Below are positions 23,001-34,509 of a DNA stretch of 64,000 bases, piece by piece. The stretch's first letter is position 1. Each line of letters begins with the position of its first letter. Under the pieces are notes generated by a model. That model did not search any database, was not told the origin of the DNA, and saw only the letters and a list, made by a program, of their open reading frames with translations. The translations under genes and the position numbers were made by a program. The stretch is from the NCBI GenBank assembly GCA_019054805.1, contig JAHQIY010000027.1, positions 248,001-312,000 of the forward strand, in the 5' to 3' direction. This DNA comes from Brachionus manjavacas. Its lineage: Eukaryota > Rotifera > Eurotatoria > Ploima > Brachionidae.

Positions 23001-26000
23001 CTTTAGTTTTTTTTATTAATATTATTTTAAAATTTAATTTTCTAGCTAATCCAGCAAGTAATGGAACGAGTAAAGTTAAATTTGTGTGCTATGGGTCAAT
23101 GACTAATTGGAATTTGAAAAACTCGACTCAAAAGTTGACAGTGGAGAGGCCAGTTCAAGAAAATGTGGTTAAGTTGAGACCGAAAAAAAATGAGAGTTTG
23201 ATAAATGGCGGATTTTTAATCCGTAAAAGTAAAATTGAAGCAGTAGCCAAAAGTGAAATGGACAAAGAGGTAAGAAGTTTGGCATTTTGACAATGAATTT
23301 TTTAATAATAAACTCAAGGATGGCTCAAGTCAACAGTCCAATGCTGTCAGACCAAAAGGTATTTCTTTTTTTGAATTTTTTGAGCAAGCATAAACAAAAA
23401 ATTGTTAGAATAAAAATTTTAATAATAAGAAGTTGAATAAGCTTTTAGTTCAAATGGTAAAAAATTAAGAATTTGAGATTTATTTTTTTTTTGATTTAAG
23501 AATTCAATTTTTGAATATAATTAAAACAAACAAATAAGTTAAGCTGGAACCAGAGCAATTTTGAAGAGAAAGTTATCAGCTAATATTCATCATATAACTT
23601 TATGATCAATTTTTGCGAAAGGTCCTGAGTGAAATTCTATTTAAATCAGTATCTATGCTCAATTATTGACCTAACACGTGAGACTAATTGTATAACTTTT
23701 TCTAATTCTTCATTTATTTGATAAACTAATTCTGCATTTTTTTAAATTTGTATTTCTAAATTTAACTTATTTTCAGGTTATTTTATTTACAAAAAAAATG
23801 CAAAGTTAGAAAAAATACTGGCTTCAATTTTCAAGCTTTTTGGACAAAAATGAAACCATTCGAATGCTGGCACATTTTTCTATCAAAATTTTTGTACTGT
23901 TTCAAATAATGTTTAATAATTTTTTAACTTTTCTGTGTGACTTAAATGATATACAAAAACTTCTCAACTTGGGATATATTTTAGTTAAAATATTAGGGAA
24001 CATTTTAATCGATCTCTATAATTATTTAAATGGTCTCCAAAATATATTTAATTGTTTCTAAGGCATGTCACTTTATAAAATTTTATATAACATATTTTAT
24101 ATTTTATATATATTGTTTAGTCAAACAGGGTATAACAGTGAATTCTTTTATTTGATCGCTAATTCTAGTTGTGAAATTAATTTTTTTTTCCGAGAAACAT
24201 ATAAAATAATAAAAGAGAATATTGTCTTTAATTAAAAAAATAAAGGTATTCTATTTCGAAACAAAATCAATCTATTTAGAACACTATTTTGAACAAAAAA
24301 ATTCCATAGTTAAATCAAAGCCAAATCAATTGTTACATTTTTCACAAGAAATCCATTTGTTTTGATTTTCTTTAACTTTTCCAAATACTGTTTTACATTT
24401 GAAACAACTTTTTTGGTCGTTCAGTGGAGATATTTCAATTTCAGACTCTTCTTCATCTTCTTCATCACTGATTATTGTCACTTTTTTCCTCTTTTTGTTC
24501 AACTTTTTTGCCTCTTCATCTTCTAATTGTTTCAAAACTTGATTCTCAGTCAAAACTTCACCGTACTTTCTTTTAATCCTCGTTTTTTTTGTTGACGTTT
24601 TCTCTTTATTTGCTGATTGTAGATGTTGAAGAACAGATTGAACCAATGACTTTTTCGCCTCTACAACTAAGTTGGCCGATTGGTTTTTTTTCCCAACTTA
24701 ATTGTGTCTGATCAAAGTTTCTAATGCTAGCAAAATTAACGTAATGGTCCGATAAATATGACATGTCACTAAAACAGAGTACCCTATTTTAGTGACATGT
24801 AATATTTGAGTGAACACTGATTTTTAAAATTGAAATATTCGCTTTTAGTGACATGAAACAAAAAGCGAATATGCATAAATATTGCTATTTTTTATGAAAA
24901 TATTGCTCGGGTTTAATGACATGTTTTTAACTCATGTTAATTTAAAAATCAACTTCTTTTTTTTGAAAAATAAACTCTTTCGGCTTTATAAGAGGCTTAA
25001 AGCCTAATGACTCATTCTATTGTAAAAATTGTAGTTAGTTTAACTTTTAAAATTCAACTTAAATGTGGTCCAACTTTTTTTTACTCGTTCCAAGATTTGT
25101 TTACTTCATCCGTTCTTGTTTTTTTAGACTTAATAAGATTCCAATACATTATGAATTTTTGTACATTTTTTACTTGTTTTTAAAACTATAATACATTAAA
25201 AAATTCAATTCAATTCAAATAAAATATATTTTTCGTAAAAAAACTTTTATCTTCAATTATTTATTATAAATAATGTGTCAATTACATGAGTTAAAAACAT
25301 GTCATTAAACCCGAGCAATATTTTCATAAAAAATAGCAATATTTATGCATATTCGCTTTTTGTTTCATATCACTAAAAGCGAATATTTCAATTTTAAAAA
25401 TCAGTGTTCACTCAAATATTACATGTCACTAAATTTGTTAGTGACATATTTTAGTGACATGTCATATTTGAGTGAACACTGATTAAATTTGTTAGATACC
25501 TTGACCCCGATCAGCTAATTGTTTGATCACTTCAACTAAAAGCGTTTCAAATTCTTTAGGGATCCATGGGGTAGCACCTTTACCATTTGCAGGTCTTTTA
25601 TACTTTTCATTGATTCGGTCGTTAAATGTTGAATATGGAATGTTAAAGCGCACAGAAGCTTGATGTTTGTTTAATTTTTTAGCATCAATTTCGGCAATGG
25701 CTATTTGTAAAGTTTCTTCGCTATAAGCTTTTTGGGTTTTTATGATGTTACTTAGTTTCTTATCCTGTTTTTGGGTTGCACGAAAAAAAAAGTTACAATT
25801 TAGTCCTCGATTTGCCTTGTTTCAAAAATTTTGCCTTCAAATTGAATTTCATTCGGTCGAAACAATCGAAAGAAAGAATAAATTTGAAATTTGAAAAACG
25901 AATTATGCAAATAAATGGTAAAAAGTTGAGTTTAGTGTAAGAAACGAACCAGACTGGATTGCATATTTTTTTTTTTGGCCGTGAGTGCCGATTGCACTCA

Positions 26001-28568
26001 AAAATAATTATTTACTGTCATAGCTTGTAAAAGCTTAACCCTTTCTGGGTCGCAGTATTTTTTACTACTACTACTTCTAGGGCATTTTTAAAAAGTTTTT
26101 TTTTTAAATATCAATCAGATAGAAAATTGGCGCTATTTATTGCAATAAATTTAATTAACGGTTTAATCACAATCCCATTTTTTTCTTAAACTTATTTTAT
26201 TTTGAATTAAGAGAAAATCGGTTAAGTTTTGAACGTAATCAGCATCAAAAATATATAATTTTTTTTTTCAAGTTTTTACCAATTATCAAAAGAGTTTTTT
26301 TTTAGAATCGGCAACTAGCTCAGATCAGTCGTTTAAATGAAATAAAAAAAATAAAAAAATCTTTTTTTATTAATTATTTTTATTAAAACTAGAAGTAGTA
26401 GTAGTAGCGTGAGCTGTAACACATGAGTGTGAGTGCAGTTCATAACGCATAATAATTACGATCTTATTTTGCTTTTTTTTTTCGAGGTATTTCTTCAACA
26501 TTTTTTGCTTTCTTGGATTTAGCTGAACGACCTCTATTTCTTTTTTGGCCACTTGGTACATTTAATATAATAAGTCTCGATTGGATTTTAGCGTATTTAT
26601 TTCTTACAGCTTTTAAAAACAAATGTTTACATTTTTGTGATTTAAAAAAATATTTTTTTTATCTAAAATTCAAATATATTTGAAGTAAAAATAAATTCAT
26701 TTATAAAAAATTTAATTTGTAGATAATGAAAATAAAATGATTGCTTCCAAAATTAAATTTTATATTTATTTTTATTTTTGTTTATAGTTATAATTTTTTT
26801 CAAAACCAATATTAAGCCATTTTAATTTCAGATCAAAGTTTTTGGCTTTTTGATTGATAAAAAACATGATTAAACATTCTTAGTTTAATCAATAATTAGA
26901 TAGAAAATTAAATGAATTTTTATCTGAAGTAGATATTATATTTTATTTATTTCAATGAACGCCTTAAAGGCGATGTTAATAAAAATTTAGAAAATAAAAT
27001 GTAATAAATAAGACAAAGTTTTAGTGTTTTCTAAAAAAATATTTAATTTAAATGTTAATTTTGTTTTTTTTTTAAAAATAAAAAATTAAATCTTAATCAA
27101 TATTTGGAAATTTTGCAATTAAAAATATAACTTTAATTCGCTGTAAAAAATTTTAATAAATAATCAAATATCATTTAAAGCTTATTTGGATGCTTTAATG
27201 TGGATTTTAAATTTGTCTTTAAAATTTTCAAATAAATATCTCATAAAAATCAATTAAAGATCGATTGAGAAAAAATATTTTTTTTAAATTAAAATAATAA
27301 ACATGTTTAGTTTAACTAAAAAGTATTTTAAAAATCTTTTTTCATCATTTTTATTAAGATTTTAATCTATAAAGTTTTTGTCATGGGATCATGATCATGA
27401 ACTTCTAGTTGCCTCTAAAATTTCGTTAAGGTATCATATTTTAATCGGATCTAATAAAATTTTAAAAAATTCACTCTTCCCTTAATTTGGATATTTTAGT
27501 TTCTAAAAAAAAATTATTCAGAAGCAAATTTTGTAGAGCTCTGATAATCAGAATTGGAATTGAAATCCGGCAGTTTTTGCAAAATGCAAAACAAACGTAA
27601 CATCTTCTCTGATTTAATTTTTCCAAATTTTAAAGATAAGCCCAAAGATTGGACGGCAATTATAATAAGCATCATAGCATCAGTGGTATTCCTGCTTGTG
27701 CTTATTAACGCATTAATATGGTTTATTTTTTCAATAAAGTAATTTTAGCTTTTTTAAAAAAATCAATTGAATTCACTTTGACACAAATATTTAGACGCGA
27801 AGAAGCCGGAAATATGCAAAAAATGGCCAAACCAAACGAGAACTTCTACCCACAATGCAACGATTTTTACAAGGTAAACTTCCAGGCAGAAGAGCAGCCC
27901 GAATTATACTCAGCCAATTCAGTCAATGGCATTTACAACACGGCAACAACGTCAAATTTTGTTCCAAGACAAAAAATATGTGAGTGTCAGAAAAAAAAAT
28001 CAGAACCAAAATTAATTTTTTCTTCAAGGGAACAAATACCATCCGTACGGAAGCAAAAATCCTGAAATGTCCGTAAAATAATCTAGCCCAAATGGTTTTC
28101 TAAAATTTAGACTCTCTATTAGACAATAAAACCTTTTGTTATTTATCACTGTTATGCATTTTTGGCACATTGTACACAATAAAGAAATTTCTAGCTAAAA
28201 GTTTATTTTTTATTTAAAGCAATTCAAATGGTTTTGAACAGTTTAAAGAATTTTATACTGACCAGTACATTCCAGGGCCTATGTTCAATGCCGAGCTAAT
28301 CAAGCCGCGGGTCAAAGAGCACTACGAAAATGAGGAGCGAGCAAAAAATCGCAACAAATATGACTTGAATGCAAAGTACTTCAAGAGCAATATTTACGAG
28401 CCTCAGGATACCCAAGTAGACTCGGAATATTCGGTAATTGGACAATTGCCGACCTTTAACAATTGTAAAAATAAGTTGATGATGAATAAAAGCAACTTTA
28501 CTAGTCAGAATCCGAGTCTGTCTTTTCAGCACAGCTATCACCCGGCTTCGTGGCTTAATGGCTTTTAG
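20056..28568 (+). CDS. Membrane protein with signal peptide, SUEL-like lectin and CUB-like domains
   Basis: Exons are 20,056-20,125, 20,176-20,790, 23,046-23,269, 23,319-23,358, 27,552-27,738, 27,795-27,979 and 28,029-28,081. All join in phase with GT/AG borders and give about 457 residues. Exon 1 encodes a signal peptide (FRWLALLFLFQRCQA). Exon 2 encodes a Cys-rich SUEL/rhamnose-lectin-like domain (INCPSNKITRILKAYYG, CLGEGCSVKI, YIQIDYECIP). It then encodes a CUB-like domain (GYIVTPSYPNF, CPCTLSAP, GFLLKYF). Exon 5 encodes one membrane helix (IISIIASVVFLLVLINALIW). The tail is cytoplasmic, so this is probably a type I surface protein that binds glycans or matrix; its function is inferred from domains only. 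Exon 2 is much GC-richer than its surroundings. A further open exon at 28,220-28,568 joins in phase if a GTACGG donor at 28,045 is used, giving about 561 residues with a different C-terminus. Confidence 0.7.
20930..21125 (-). mobile_element. hAT transposase C-terminal fragment in intron 2
   Basis: The minus strand encodes IPASSGPVERIFSKSGFIYR, AHRSRLTARKLEATTLL, the hAT dimerisation domain (the ASS..VER.FS.SG signature). Neighbouring agtcaagtca and agtcacaagtca words near 20,936 and 21,438 resemble the ends of the CAGAGTTGTT MITEs, so this may be the autonomous parent family; that link is inference. Confidence 0.65.
21130..23040. other. Rest of intron 2, AT-rich
   Basis: No gene recognised. 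A small perfect hairpin (CATTTAATTTGAA / TTCAAATTAAATG) lies at about 22,636-22,671. Otherwise low-complexity sequence. Confidence 0.3.
24326..25780 (-). mobile_element. Pogo/Tigger-type transposon remains in intron 4
   Basis: The minus strand from about 25,775 encodes an HTH_psq-type DNA-binding domain (AYSEETLQIAIAEIDAKK, HQASVRFNIPYSTFNDRI, then PWIPKEFETLLVEVI), typical of the N-terminus of pogo/Tigger transposases. The C-terminal part is at 24,646-24,326: lysine-rich, then an acidic patch (ISDEEDEEESEIEIS), then a Cys finger (CFKCKTVF, WISCEKCNN) cut off early. The DDE catalytic part between them is missing, and a palindromic element lies there instead. Confidence 0.65.
24757..25467. mobile_element. 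Long-arm palindromic (foldback) element inside the pogo remains
   Basis: About 150 bp from 24,785 to 24,937 (tattttagtgacatgtaata onward, including gctcgggtttaatgacatgt) are repeated in inverse orientation at 25,284-25,438 with very few differences. The 345 bp between are AT-rich and non-coding. Each arm itself contains repeated agtgacatg words. It looks like a foldback MITE. Confidence 0.7.
26000..26082 (+). mobile_element. 3' tail of the CR1/L2-like LINE
   Basis: The sequence aaaagcttaaccctttctgg, gtcgcagtattttttactac ends in (TAC)n and matches the 3' end of the LINE at 17,059 (aagagcttaacccgtaaggg, tcgcagtaa, then TAC repeats). Only the tail was inserted. Confidence 0.55.
26600..27540. 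other. 3' part of intron 4, no gene
   Basis: AT-rich sequence with no recognised coding or RNA features before the acceptor at 27,551. A short (TAG)n run near 26,393-26,408 precedes it. Confidence 0.3.
28125..28184 (+). terminator. Polyadenylation signals of the short transcript
   Basis: AATAAA occurs at about 28,125 and again at about 28,178, shortly after the stop at 28,081. A third AATAAA at about 28,593 follows the alternative last exon. This pairing supports two 3' ends. Confidence 0.5.
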
Positions 28569-28917
28569 TTTGTTACTGTAAATACCTAGAGAAATAAAAT
28601 CTAATCAAACAAATTCACTTTTTTTTTGAAATATCTATTTTTAGAAATCAAAAGTAAATTTAATTAAGTTTTTGTCTAACAATAAAAATGGGCAAATACA
28701 AGTAATTCGAAATTCAGCGTTTCAGTCTATTAAACATGATAAAACATGATACTCTCTTTAACATTCTACATCACGAGGCATTAAATAAACCCTAAGCTAA
28801 TAATAGTCTCGATTCCACTCTCGGAGTTTTTTGTTTAAATCATATATCAAAGATTGAATCATTCTATTTAATTGAATTTTTGTGTAATTGATAATTTGTT
28901 TATTATTGACTCTAGAC

Positions 28918-29675
28918 CAGGGATGTGCATTAAGTATTAAGTACTTAAGTACTTTAAAAAAATTTAAATTAAGTAAATACTTAAGTGTAAATTTATTAAG
29001 TACTTAAGTTAGACCGAATTTACTTAAGTATTTAAAAATACTTGACATTTTGACTAACATTCATGATTTCAGATTTTTTTTTATTTCATTTGTTTATGAT
29101 TGCAAATAAAAAAATTTATTTTACACACCAATTAAACATAATTTTTTTATGCAGTATTACTTATTTATTAAATAGAGAACAATAAAGCAAATGGGTTTTG
29201 GAAAGCGATGGAATCTTCCAATCCTAAATTAGCTAAGTTTGCTAAAAATATTCACGACCCCTGCCACTTCAGCTTCAGTTAAAAGAACTTTTAGCATAGG
29301 GGGAAACATCCTTAGGCCAAACCGAGCAAGCCTAACAGATAAAAATTTTTCTTCCTTAATTTTTTTAAAAGTAACTTAATGTTACATCAATTGTTAGGTA
29401 ATTAAAAAGATTTTGTACTAAATTTGATTAAATTGTATTAAGCCTAAATTTTTGCAATAAAATTTTGATAAAAAATAGTTTTTTTTTTGGATATTTTAAT
29501 GAAAAAAATTTAATTACTTAAGTATTTACTTAAAAAAATTGAAAAGTGGACTTAAGTTTAAGTATTTACTTAAAAAAATTGAAAAGTGGACTTAAGTTTA
29601 AGTATTTACTTAAAAATATGGTCCATTTACTTAAGTATTGAAAATACGATTTAAGTACTTAATGCATATCCCTGC
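28918..29675 (+). mobile_element. hAT transposon, internally deleted, with perfect 8-bp target duplication
   Basis: The ends are cagggatgtgcattaagtat on the left and the inverted cagggatatgcattaagtac on the right. The 8-bp direct repeat ctctagac flanks them exactly (28,910-28,917 and 29,676-29,683), which is the hAT signature. Subterminal TACTTAAGT palindromes are numerous, and a 45-bp unit is repeated in tandem near 29,515-29,605. Inside, 29,258-29,380 encodes the end of a hAT dimerisation domain (TPATSASVKRTFSIGGNIL, RPNRASLTDK). The rest of the transposase is gone. Confidence 0.85.
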
Positions 29676-29689
29676 TCTAGACAAAAAAA

Positions 29690-30290
29690 TTCTTTGGAGA
29701 ACTATTATTATTTAAAAGTGACATCTTTTAAATATTATAAAGTTACTTTGTTTTCAAGATATTATATTTTTGTACATAGTTGTCTTTGAGATAACTTTGG
29801 AAAGATGTTACATTTACTCCTAATTCTGATTTAATTGACACTGAGAAATAACTAATTCTAAATGTGAATCCTTAAAAGCTATGGTGAGTGTAGTTTTAGT
29901 GATCCAATTTGTTCAAATGAATTGATTATCGCTTTACAAAGATTCAAGGGTTAAGAAGTACCAAGACCTGACCTAATGTTTAATTTAATGTTAAAAAATT
30001 TACCTAGAAGTTCATCATAAGAAATCATAAGACTTTAGATCTATCTCTTCGAGAATAATAATAGTAGTAGAGGTTGTGAAGCAATAACTTATGAATGGTA
30101 TGAAATATGTTACACTTAAGTCTGGCCACAACTTGAGTGCTAATAAAATTAACGAATTCGTTTCAAATTATTTATTAAAACAATAAGAGTGAAAAATTAG
30201 ACAAACCATAACAAGGATACTATGTTGATTTATATCCAAGTCATGATTGATAATAGTATAGTTTTTAAATGAAGTATTAAAAACTAAGTA
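29690..30290. other. Spacer without recognised features
   Basis: Ordinary AT-rich sequence; no gene or element border recognised. Confidence 0.3.
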
Positions 30291-30294
30291 ATAC

Positions 30295-30985
30295 TCTCAC
30301 ATTAAATTCTCTTTTCTGGATATAACTTGTCCCTTGTTTGCCGGTTCTTCCTAAAACCTGACTCAATAGTAGAAATGAGTTTGTTATTTTCCAGAATTGT
30401 GTAGAGTCTTTTTTTAATCAATCTTTCGTTTAACTTACATAAACAAGACGTTATACTAATAGGCCTATAATTTTAATTTTTGAACTATCATCTGATTTTT
30501 TGGGGATCATTGAAATCTGCGATTGTTTCCAATCTGTTGGGATAACACCTGAGGTCACAGCTGAGTTGAATAGTTCCAAAATTTTAAGTTTAAAGTTAGC
30601 TGGTAGATTTTTTATTACAATATTGTTGAGTCCAAAGTGGTCACTACTTTTTTTAGAGTTTAAGCTTTGAATGTTCTGGTCTAATTCCTCCAGGCTAAAC
30701 GGAGTAAAATTTATTAGGTAAAATTTCAGGTTATTAATTCGCTTCTCAATTAGTAATCTGTGGTTATTATCAAAATCGGACAATGGGAAGCTAAAAGTTT
30801 TGGCTTAGTTTGCTTAAAAAGCCTCTGCTTTATCTTGGTCATTTGAAATAAGTGTGTTGTTTACTAGAAGGGACCGTTTTTTTTTTTCTAATTAGATTAA
30901 TTTTTTTCCAAAATGGTGACGAAGAAAGAGGATTTTTACCAACCTTGTTGAGAAAATCTTCACATTTTTTTTGCTTGAATTTCTT
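30295..30985 (-). mobile_element. LINE fragment: endonuclease-RT linker and RT blocks 0-2
   Basis: On the minus strand the order is SSPFWKKINLIRKKK (linker), FTPFSLEELDQNIQSLNSKK, LPANFKLKILELFNSAVTSG, IPTDWKQSQISMIPKK, then YRPISITSCLCKLNERLI and GFRKNRQTRD. This is the start of a Jockey-like reverse transcriptase. A frameshift lies near 30,470. It ends where RT block 3 should begin. Confidence 0.75.
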
Positions 30986-31340
30986 GATCTCGACTTCAAC
31001 CAAGTTCCTAAGAAATGGAGAGCCTGCGTTATTTTCTTCGACATAGCGTCAGCATTTGATAAAGTATGGCATGACGGGCTTATCTACAAGATGCTTGCAC
31101 CTATTATCCCAGACTACATCATCAGCTGGTGCAAAAGTTTTATCCAGAATAGAGAATTTAATGAGAAAGTAAACGACAAACTGTCCTCACCTTTGCCAAT
31201 TTACGCAGGAGTCCCCAAAGATTCTGTCTTAAGTCCAATCCTATTTTCTAACTACATTAACGACATTCCAATTAACACAAAGAGAAACGATTCCTTTTCG
31301 CTCCTTTTCACTGAGGATTTACTGTTTTAGAAAGTTTTTA
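30986..31340 (+). mobile_element. LINE fragment: RT blocks 3-5
   Basis: The plus strand encodes CVIFFDIASAFDKVWHDGLI (first RT aspartate), YAGVPKDSVLSPILFSNYIN and LLFTEDLLF, which stands where FADD/YADD is expected, so the catalytic box is mutated. It begins where the inverted fragment to its left ends, as if one LINE had been inverted in part. A (TAA)n run (31,373-31,396) follows. Confidence 0.75.
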
Positions 31341-31508
31341 AAAGCACCAAAAACGTTGAAAAAGCCTTCAAGAATAATAATAATAATAATAATAAAGCTA
31401 CAGCAGACTAACTGCGGAGCAATGCTATATCTAGCCTTGCTATGGTAGCTGTCTGTTTTAAAATATGTCTTAAAAAGATTATGTTAATAGGAAAAAATTA
31501 CAGTGATG

Positions 31509-33297
31509 ATTTGACACGTGGGTTTTGACGTAAAATTACGTAAAATTTGAGTTTAAAAGTGGTAAAATTTCGTAAAAAGTTTAAAATTAAAATAGATATT
31601 AAGCAGAGATTTTATTTTTTAAATGTTAAGAATGTAAGAATATATTTTAATGATTCGACCATTCTCCATTCTTTTCAATTATAATCGGTATCACCTTATA
31701 TTAAATTTATGTATTTAAACTCGAATTTAAGAATGTTTGTACACTAAATAATACCTTTTTAATATGGCTTATATAATGGATACACTTCTCTGCAGTTAAT
31801 CTGTTTTGAAACTTAAAAATTGCATCAATGACGTCTTGTTCATTTTCTGGACATTCTGAAAGAATAAACCTTTTTAATTCACTCCAGACCATTTCAATTG
31901 GATTTAAGTCAGGTGAGTTTGCTGGAGATTTCATCTAAGAGGATCAACATTAAAACAATTCCAATAAGATTCCTAGCACAAAATTACCCAATTAATGCCG
32001 TTTATTTTCAAAAATGTGTTGCATATTAACGACGTATGCTTAGGATCATTATCTTGATGTAACTTAAATTGAAAATCATATTTTTGAAGAGCAAACGGGA
32101 CTAAATATTCTGCCAATATCTCCTTATAAAGAGGAGAATCCAAATTTTGTTTAAAAACCTTTTGTATGATGAATAATATTATGCTAGTTTGATTTGAATT
32201 TTTGAACTTAAAGTTTACTGCAAATTTAGTTGATCCATTGAATGAAATCCCTGCCCATACATTAAGTTTACTTTAAACTTTGAGCTACATGGAACTGTTT
32301 CTAGTCGAGAAGTCACCAGCCTCAAGTGATATAATGGTTTATCATAAACAATGATAGTGGCTTCGTCTACAAAAATATAGTCTTCGAAATTATTACTCAA
32401 ATTTTTTGAGCACCAAACAAGCCTCTGAAGCTTTTGGAATTCAGTTAATTTAGGCGATTTTCTAAGGCGTCTTGACCGAAACCCTTGAATCCAATTTTAA
32501 AGTTTAACTCAATCTCATTGAATAAATCATTTAAAGAACCTTTTTTGAATCAGTATTTTCTAATAACACTAGCACTTATTTTTATCTGAAATTTCTTCTC
32601 AATATGAGCACTCAATTTCTTAGAAGACTCAAGACCATTCATCTCTAAAGTTCTTTCCTAAATTGAAATTTTTATTTAACAGTTGTTTTGCAAAAACTAA
32701 ACATCATTTATGGGTAAGAAAAATAGCTACAGATATCGTAAAAACTTTAAATGTGACGCAGTTAACCTTTAATATATAAAACAATTTTAAGATTTTTATT
32801 TAAAGTTTACTTTGACACTAAGAAGTCAACTTAGCATGTTACACACTCTTACATGAAAGGTAACTAGGGTCATTAGCGTAGCCAGGACTGGAGCATGTGG
32901 GGCGGCCGAAAGATAAATTATTTTTAAGTACCATCAAGGTGCTGTATGTCAAATTGGATAAAATATATTCTTACATTCTTAACATTTAAAAAATAAAATC
33001 TCTGCTTAATATCTATTTTAATTTTAAACTTTTTACGAAATTTTACGTAAAATATCGTAAATTTTTTTTCTCGAGTTTGAAACTTATATTTTGTTGAATT
33101 TGAGAAAAATTATTAAAAATATACCAAAAAACGGCGAATTTTTGGCCTTTTATTTTTTACCCTTTTTAGCGTAAAATTACGAAAAGTTACGTAAATTTTT
33201 GTAAAATTACCAAATTTTACAATTGTAATTTTACGATATTTAACGTAAGTTTACGTAAACTTTCGTAATTTTACGTTAAAACCCACGTGTCAAATCA
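31509..33297 (-). mobile_element. Tc1/mariner-like transposon, decayed
   Basis: Long inverted repeats start TGATTTGACACGTGGGTTTT at both ends, with many internal ACGTAAAATTACG words. An inner matching block (about 31,580-31,655 against 32,960-33,040) extends the terminal repeats to well over 100 bp. On the minus strand the transposase runs from a HTH-like region (about 32,660) to IFVDEATIIVYD (first Asp, about 32,365), HQDNDPKHTS (second Asp, about 32,070) and SPDLNPIEMVWSELKRFI (Glu, about 31,890). The triad and sequence order are those of the IS630/Tc1/mariner group. Several frame changes and stops break it. No TA duplication was seen at the borders. Confidence 0.75.
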
Positions 33298-33300
33298 ACA

Positions 33301-34020
33301 CTTTAATTTTTTTTGTTTCAAAAAGATATCTAGTTTGTTTTTGAATTCATTTTTAGATTTTGCATTTACAACCTCTATCGGTAACTCGTTCCACGCATTC
33401 ACCACTCTGTTTGTTAGAAAGTTCTCTCTCACTTTGATCCTTGACATTTGCTTGGTCAATCTTTTATGATGTCCTCAGATTCCACCAGCTGGACCATTGC
33501 TTGTTAGTGCATGACTTTTAATGTACGGATTCTGCCATTTGACTAGTCTAAAACAAATCATTATTTTGAAGGTTTTAATTAAGTCTCCACGATCTCGTCT
33601 TGTCTTGAGTGTCGTCAACCCTAACATAGTAACTCTTTTATCATAATCCAGATTTTTTAAACTAAATACTAATTTCGTAGTTCGTCTTTGCACTCGTTCC
33701 AAAATTTTCGAGTCCTTTTTTAGTACATGGAATCCAAGCTGCTGCAGCATATTCTAAATGAGGTCTAACAAATGAGACATACAGCTGCTTAAAAGTATTT
33801 ATGGACCAGCACTTGAAGGCTTGTTTGAGCTGTCCCAACACTGCATTCGCTTTATTTGCTGCCTGTGTCGCTTGGTGTGCCCACTTTAAGTCGTCAGTCA
33901 GATAAATTCCAAGATCTCGTTCAACAGTTGTTTGACTCATTGGTAAGTTGTTCATTAATAGTTCCACTGTCTTGATTTCTTTACTTTTAAAGAGCATAAA
34001 TTTACATTTGAATCATGAAT
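33301..34020 (-). mobile_element. CR1/L2-like LINE 3' part
   Basis: The minus strand encodes TTVERDLGIYLTDDLKWAHQ, LYVSFVRPHLEYAAAAWIP, LERVQRRTTKLVFSLKN, LKTRRDRGDLIKTFKIM and RENFLTNRVVNAWNELPIEV. It has frame changes near 33,700 and 33,480. It is related to the copy at 17.1 kb. Its 3' end directly touches the right terminal repeat of the Tc1-like element. Confidence 0.8.
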
Positions 34021-34089
34021 CTTCTTTCATGTTTTCAAATTTGGCTAAAAACTTGGCGCATGAGTTTAGCTGTTCACAAATGTAACTAT

Positions 34090-34505
34090 ATGGTATTTGA
34101 AAAAAGAAATAACCACGCAACATTTGACTTTTCTTGGAATTATCTTTTACTCGAAATTTGCTTTTTCATCTCAGTTTGAGAAAATCAGCAATAATTGTGC
34201 CAATCGTCTTATCATAATCAAAAACTTGTCAAACAAATCGTGGAAATTGAAAACTCTTTATTTTAGTCCGAATTTACTTAACGTTAGTTAGGTCAATCTT
34301 CGACTACTCTGCCATCATTAGTCCACCCATTTCTAAAACCAACATCAATAACAACCAAGTAATCCAAAATAACGCCTTCAGATCCATTTTTAGATAGCCA
34401 AAATTTACCAGAATCACCACTCTAAACGATTTAGCAAGAAACCTGTCCCTCAAAACGTTGTTTTGCGACTTCAAAGAGAAATTTTTTAGTTCAATTTAAG
34501 AAAAT
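34090..34505 (+). mobile_element. LINE RT C-terminal fragment
   Basis: The plus strand encodes LTFLGIIFYSKFAFSSQFEK, ISNNCANRLIIIKNLSNKSW and, in another frame, DYSAIISPPISKTNINNNQ and FTRITTLNDLARNLSLKTL. This is the region after the RT palm of a LINE different from the CR1-like ones. A small frameshift lies near 34,290. Confidence 0.6.
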
Positions 34506-34509
34506 CAAC

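Noticed and set aside
26370-26561. Basic 63-codon minus-strand frame as a small gene
   Set aside because: It runs through a (TAG)n repeat and intron sequence and has no motif.
27718-28065. Single open frame of 115 codons across 27.72-28.07 kb as a separate gene
   Set aside because: It is two exons of the lectin gene plus intron read-through; splice borders and phase fit the longer gene.
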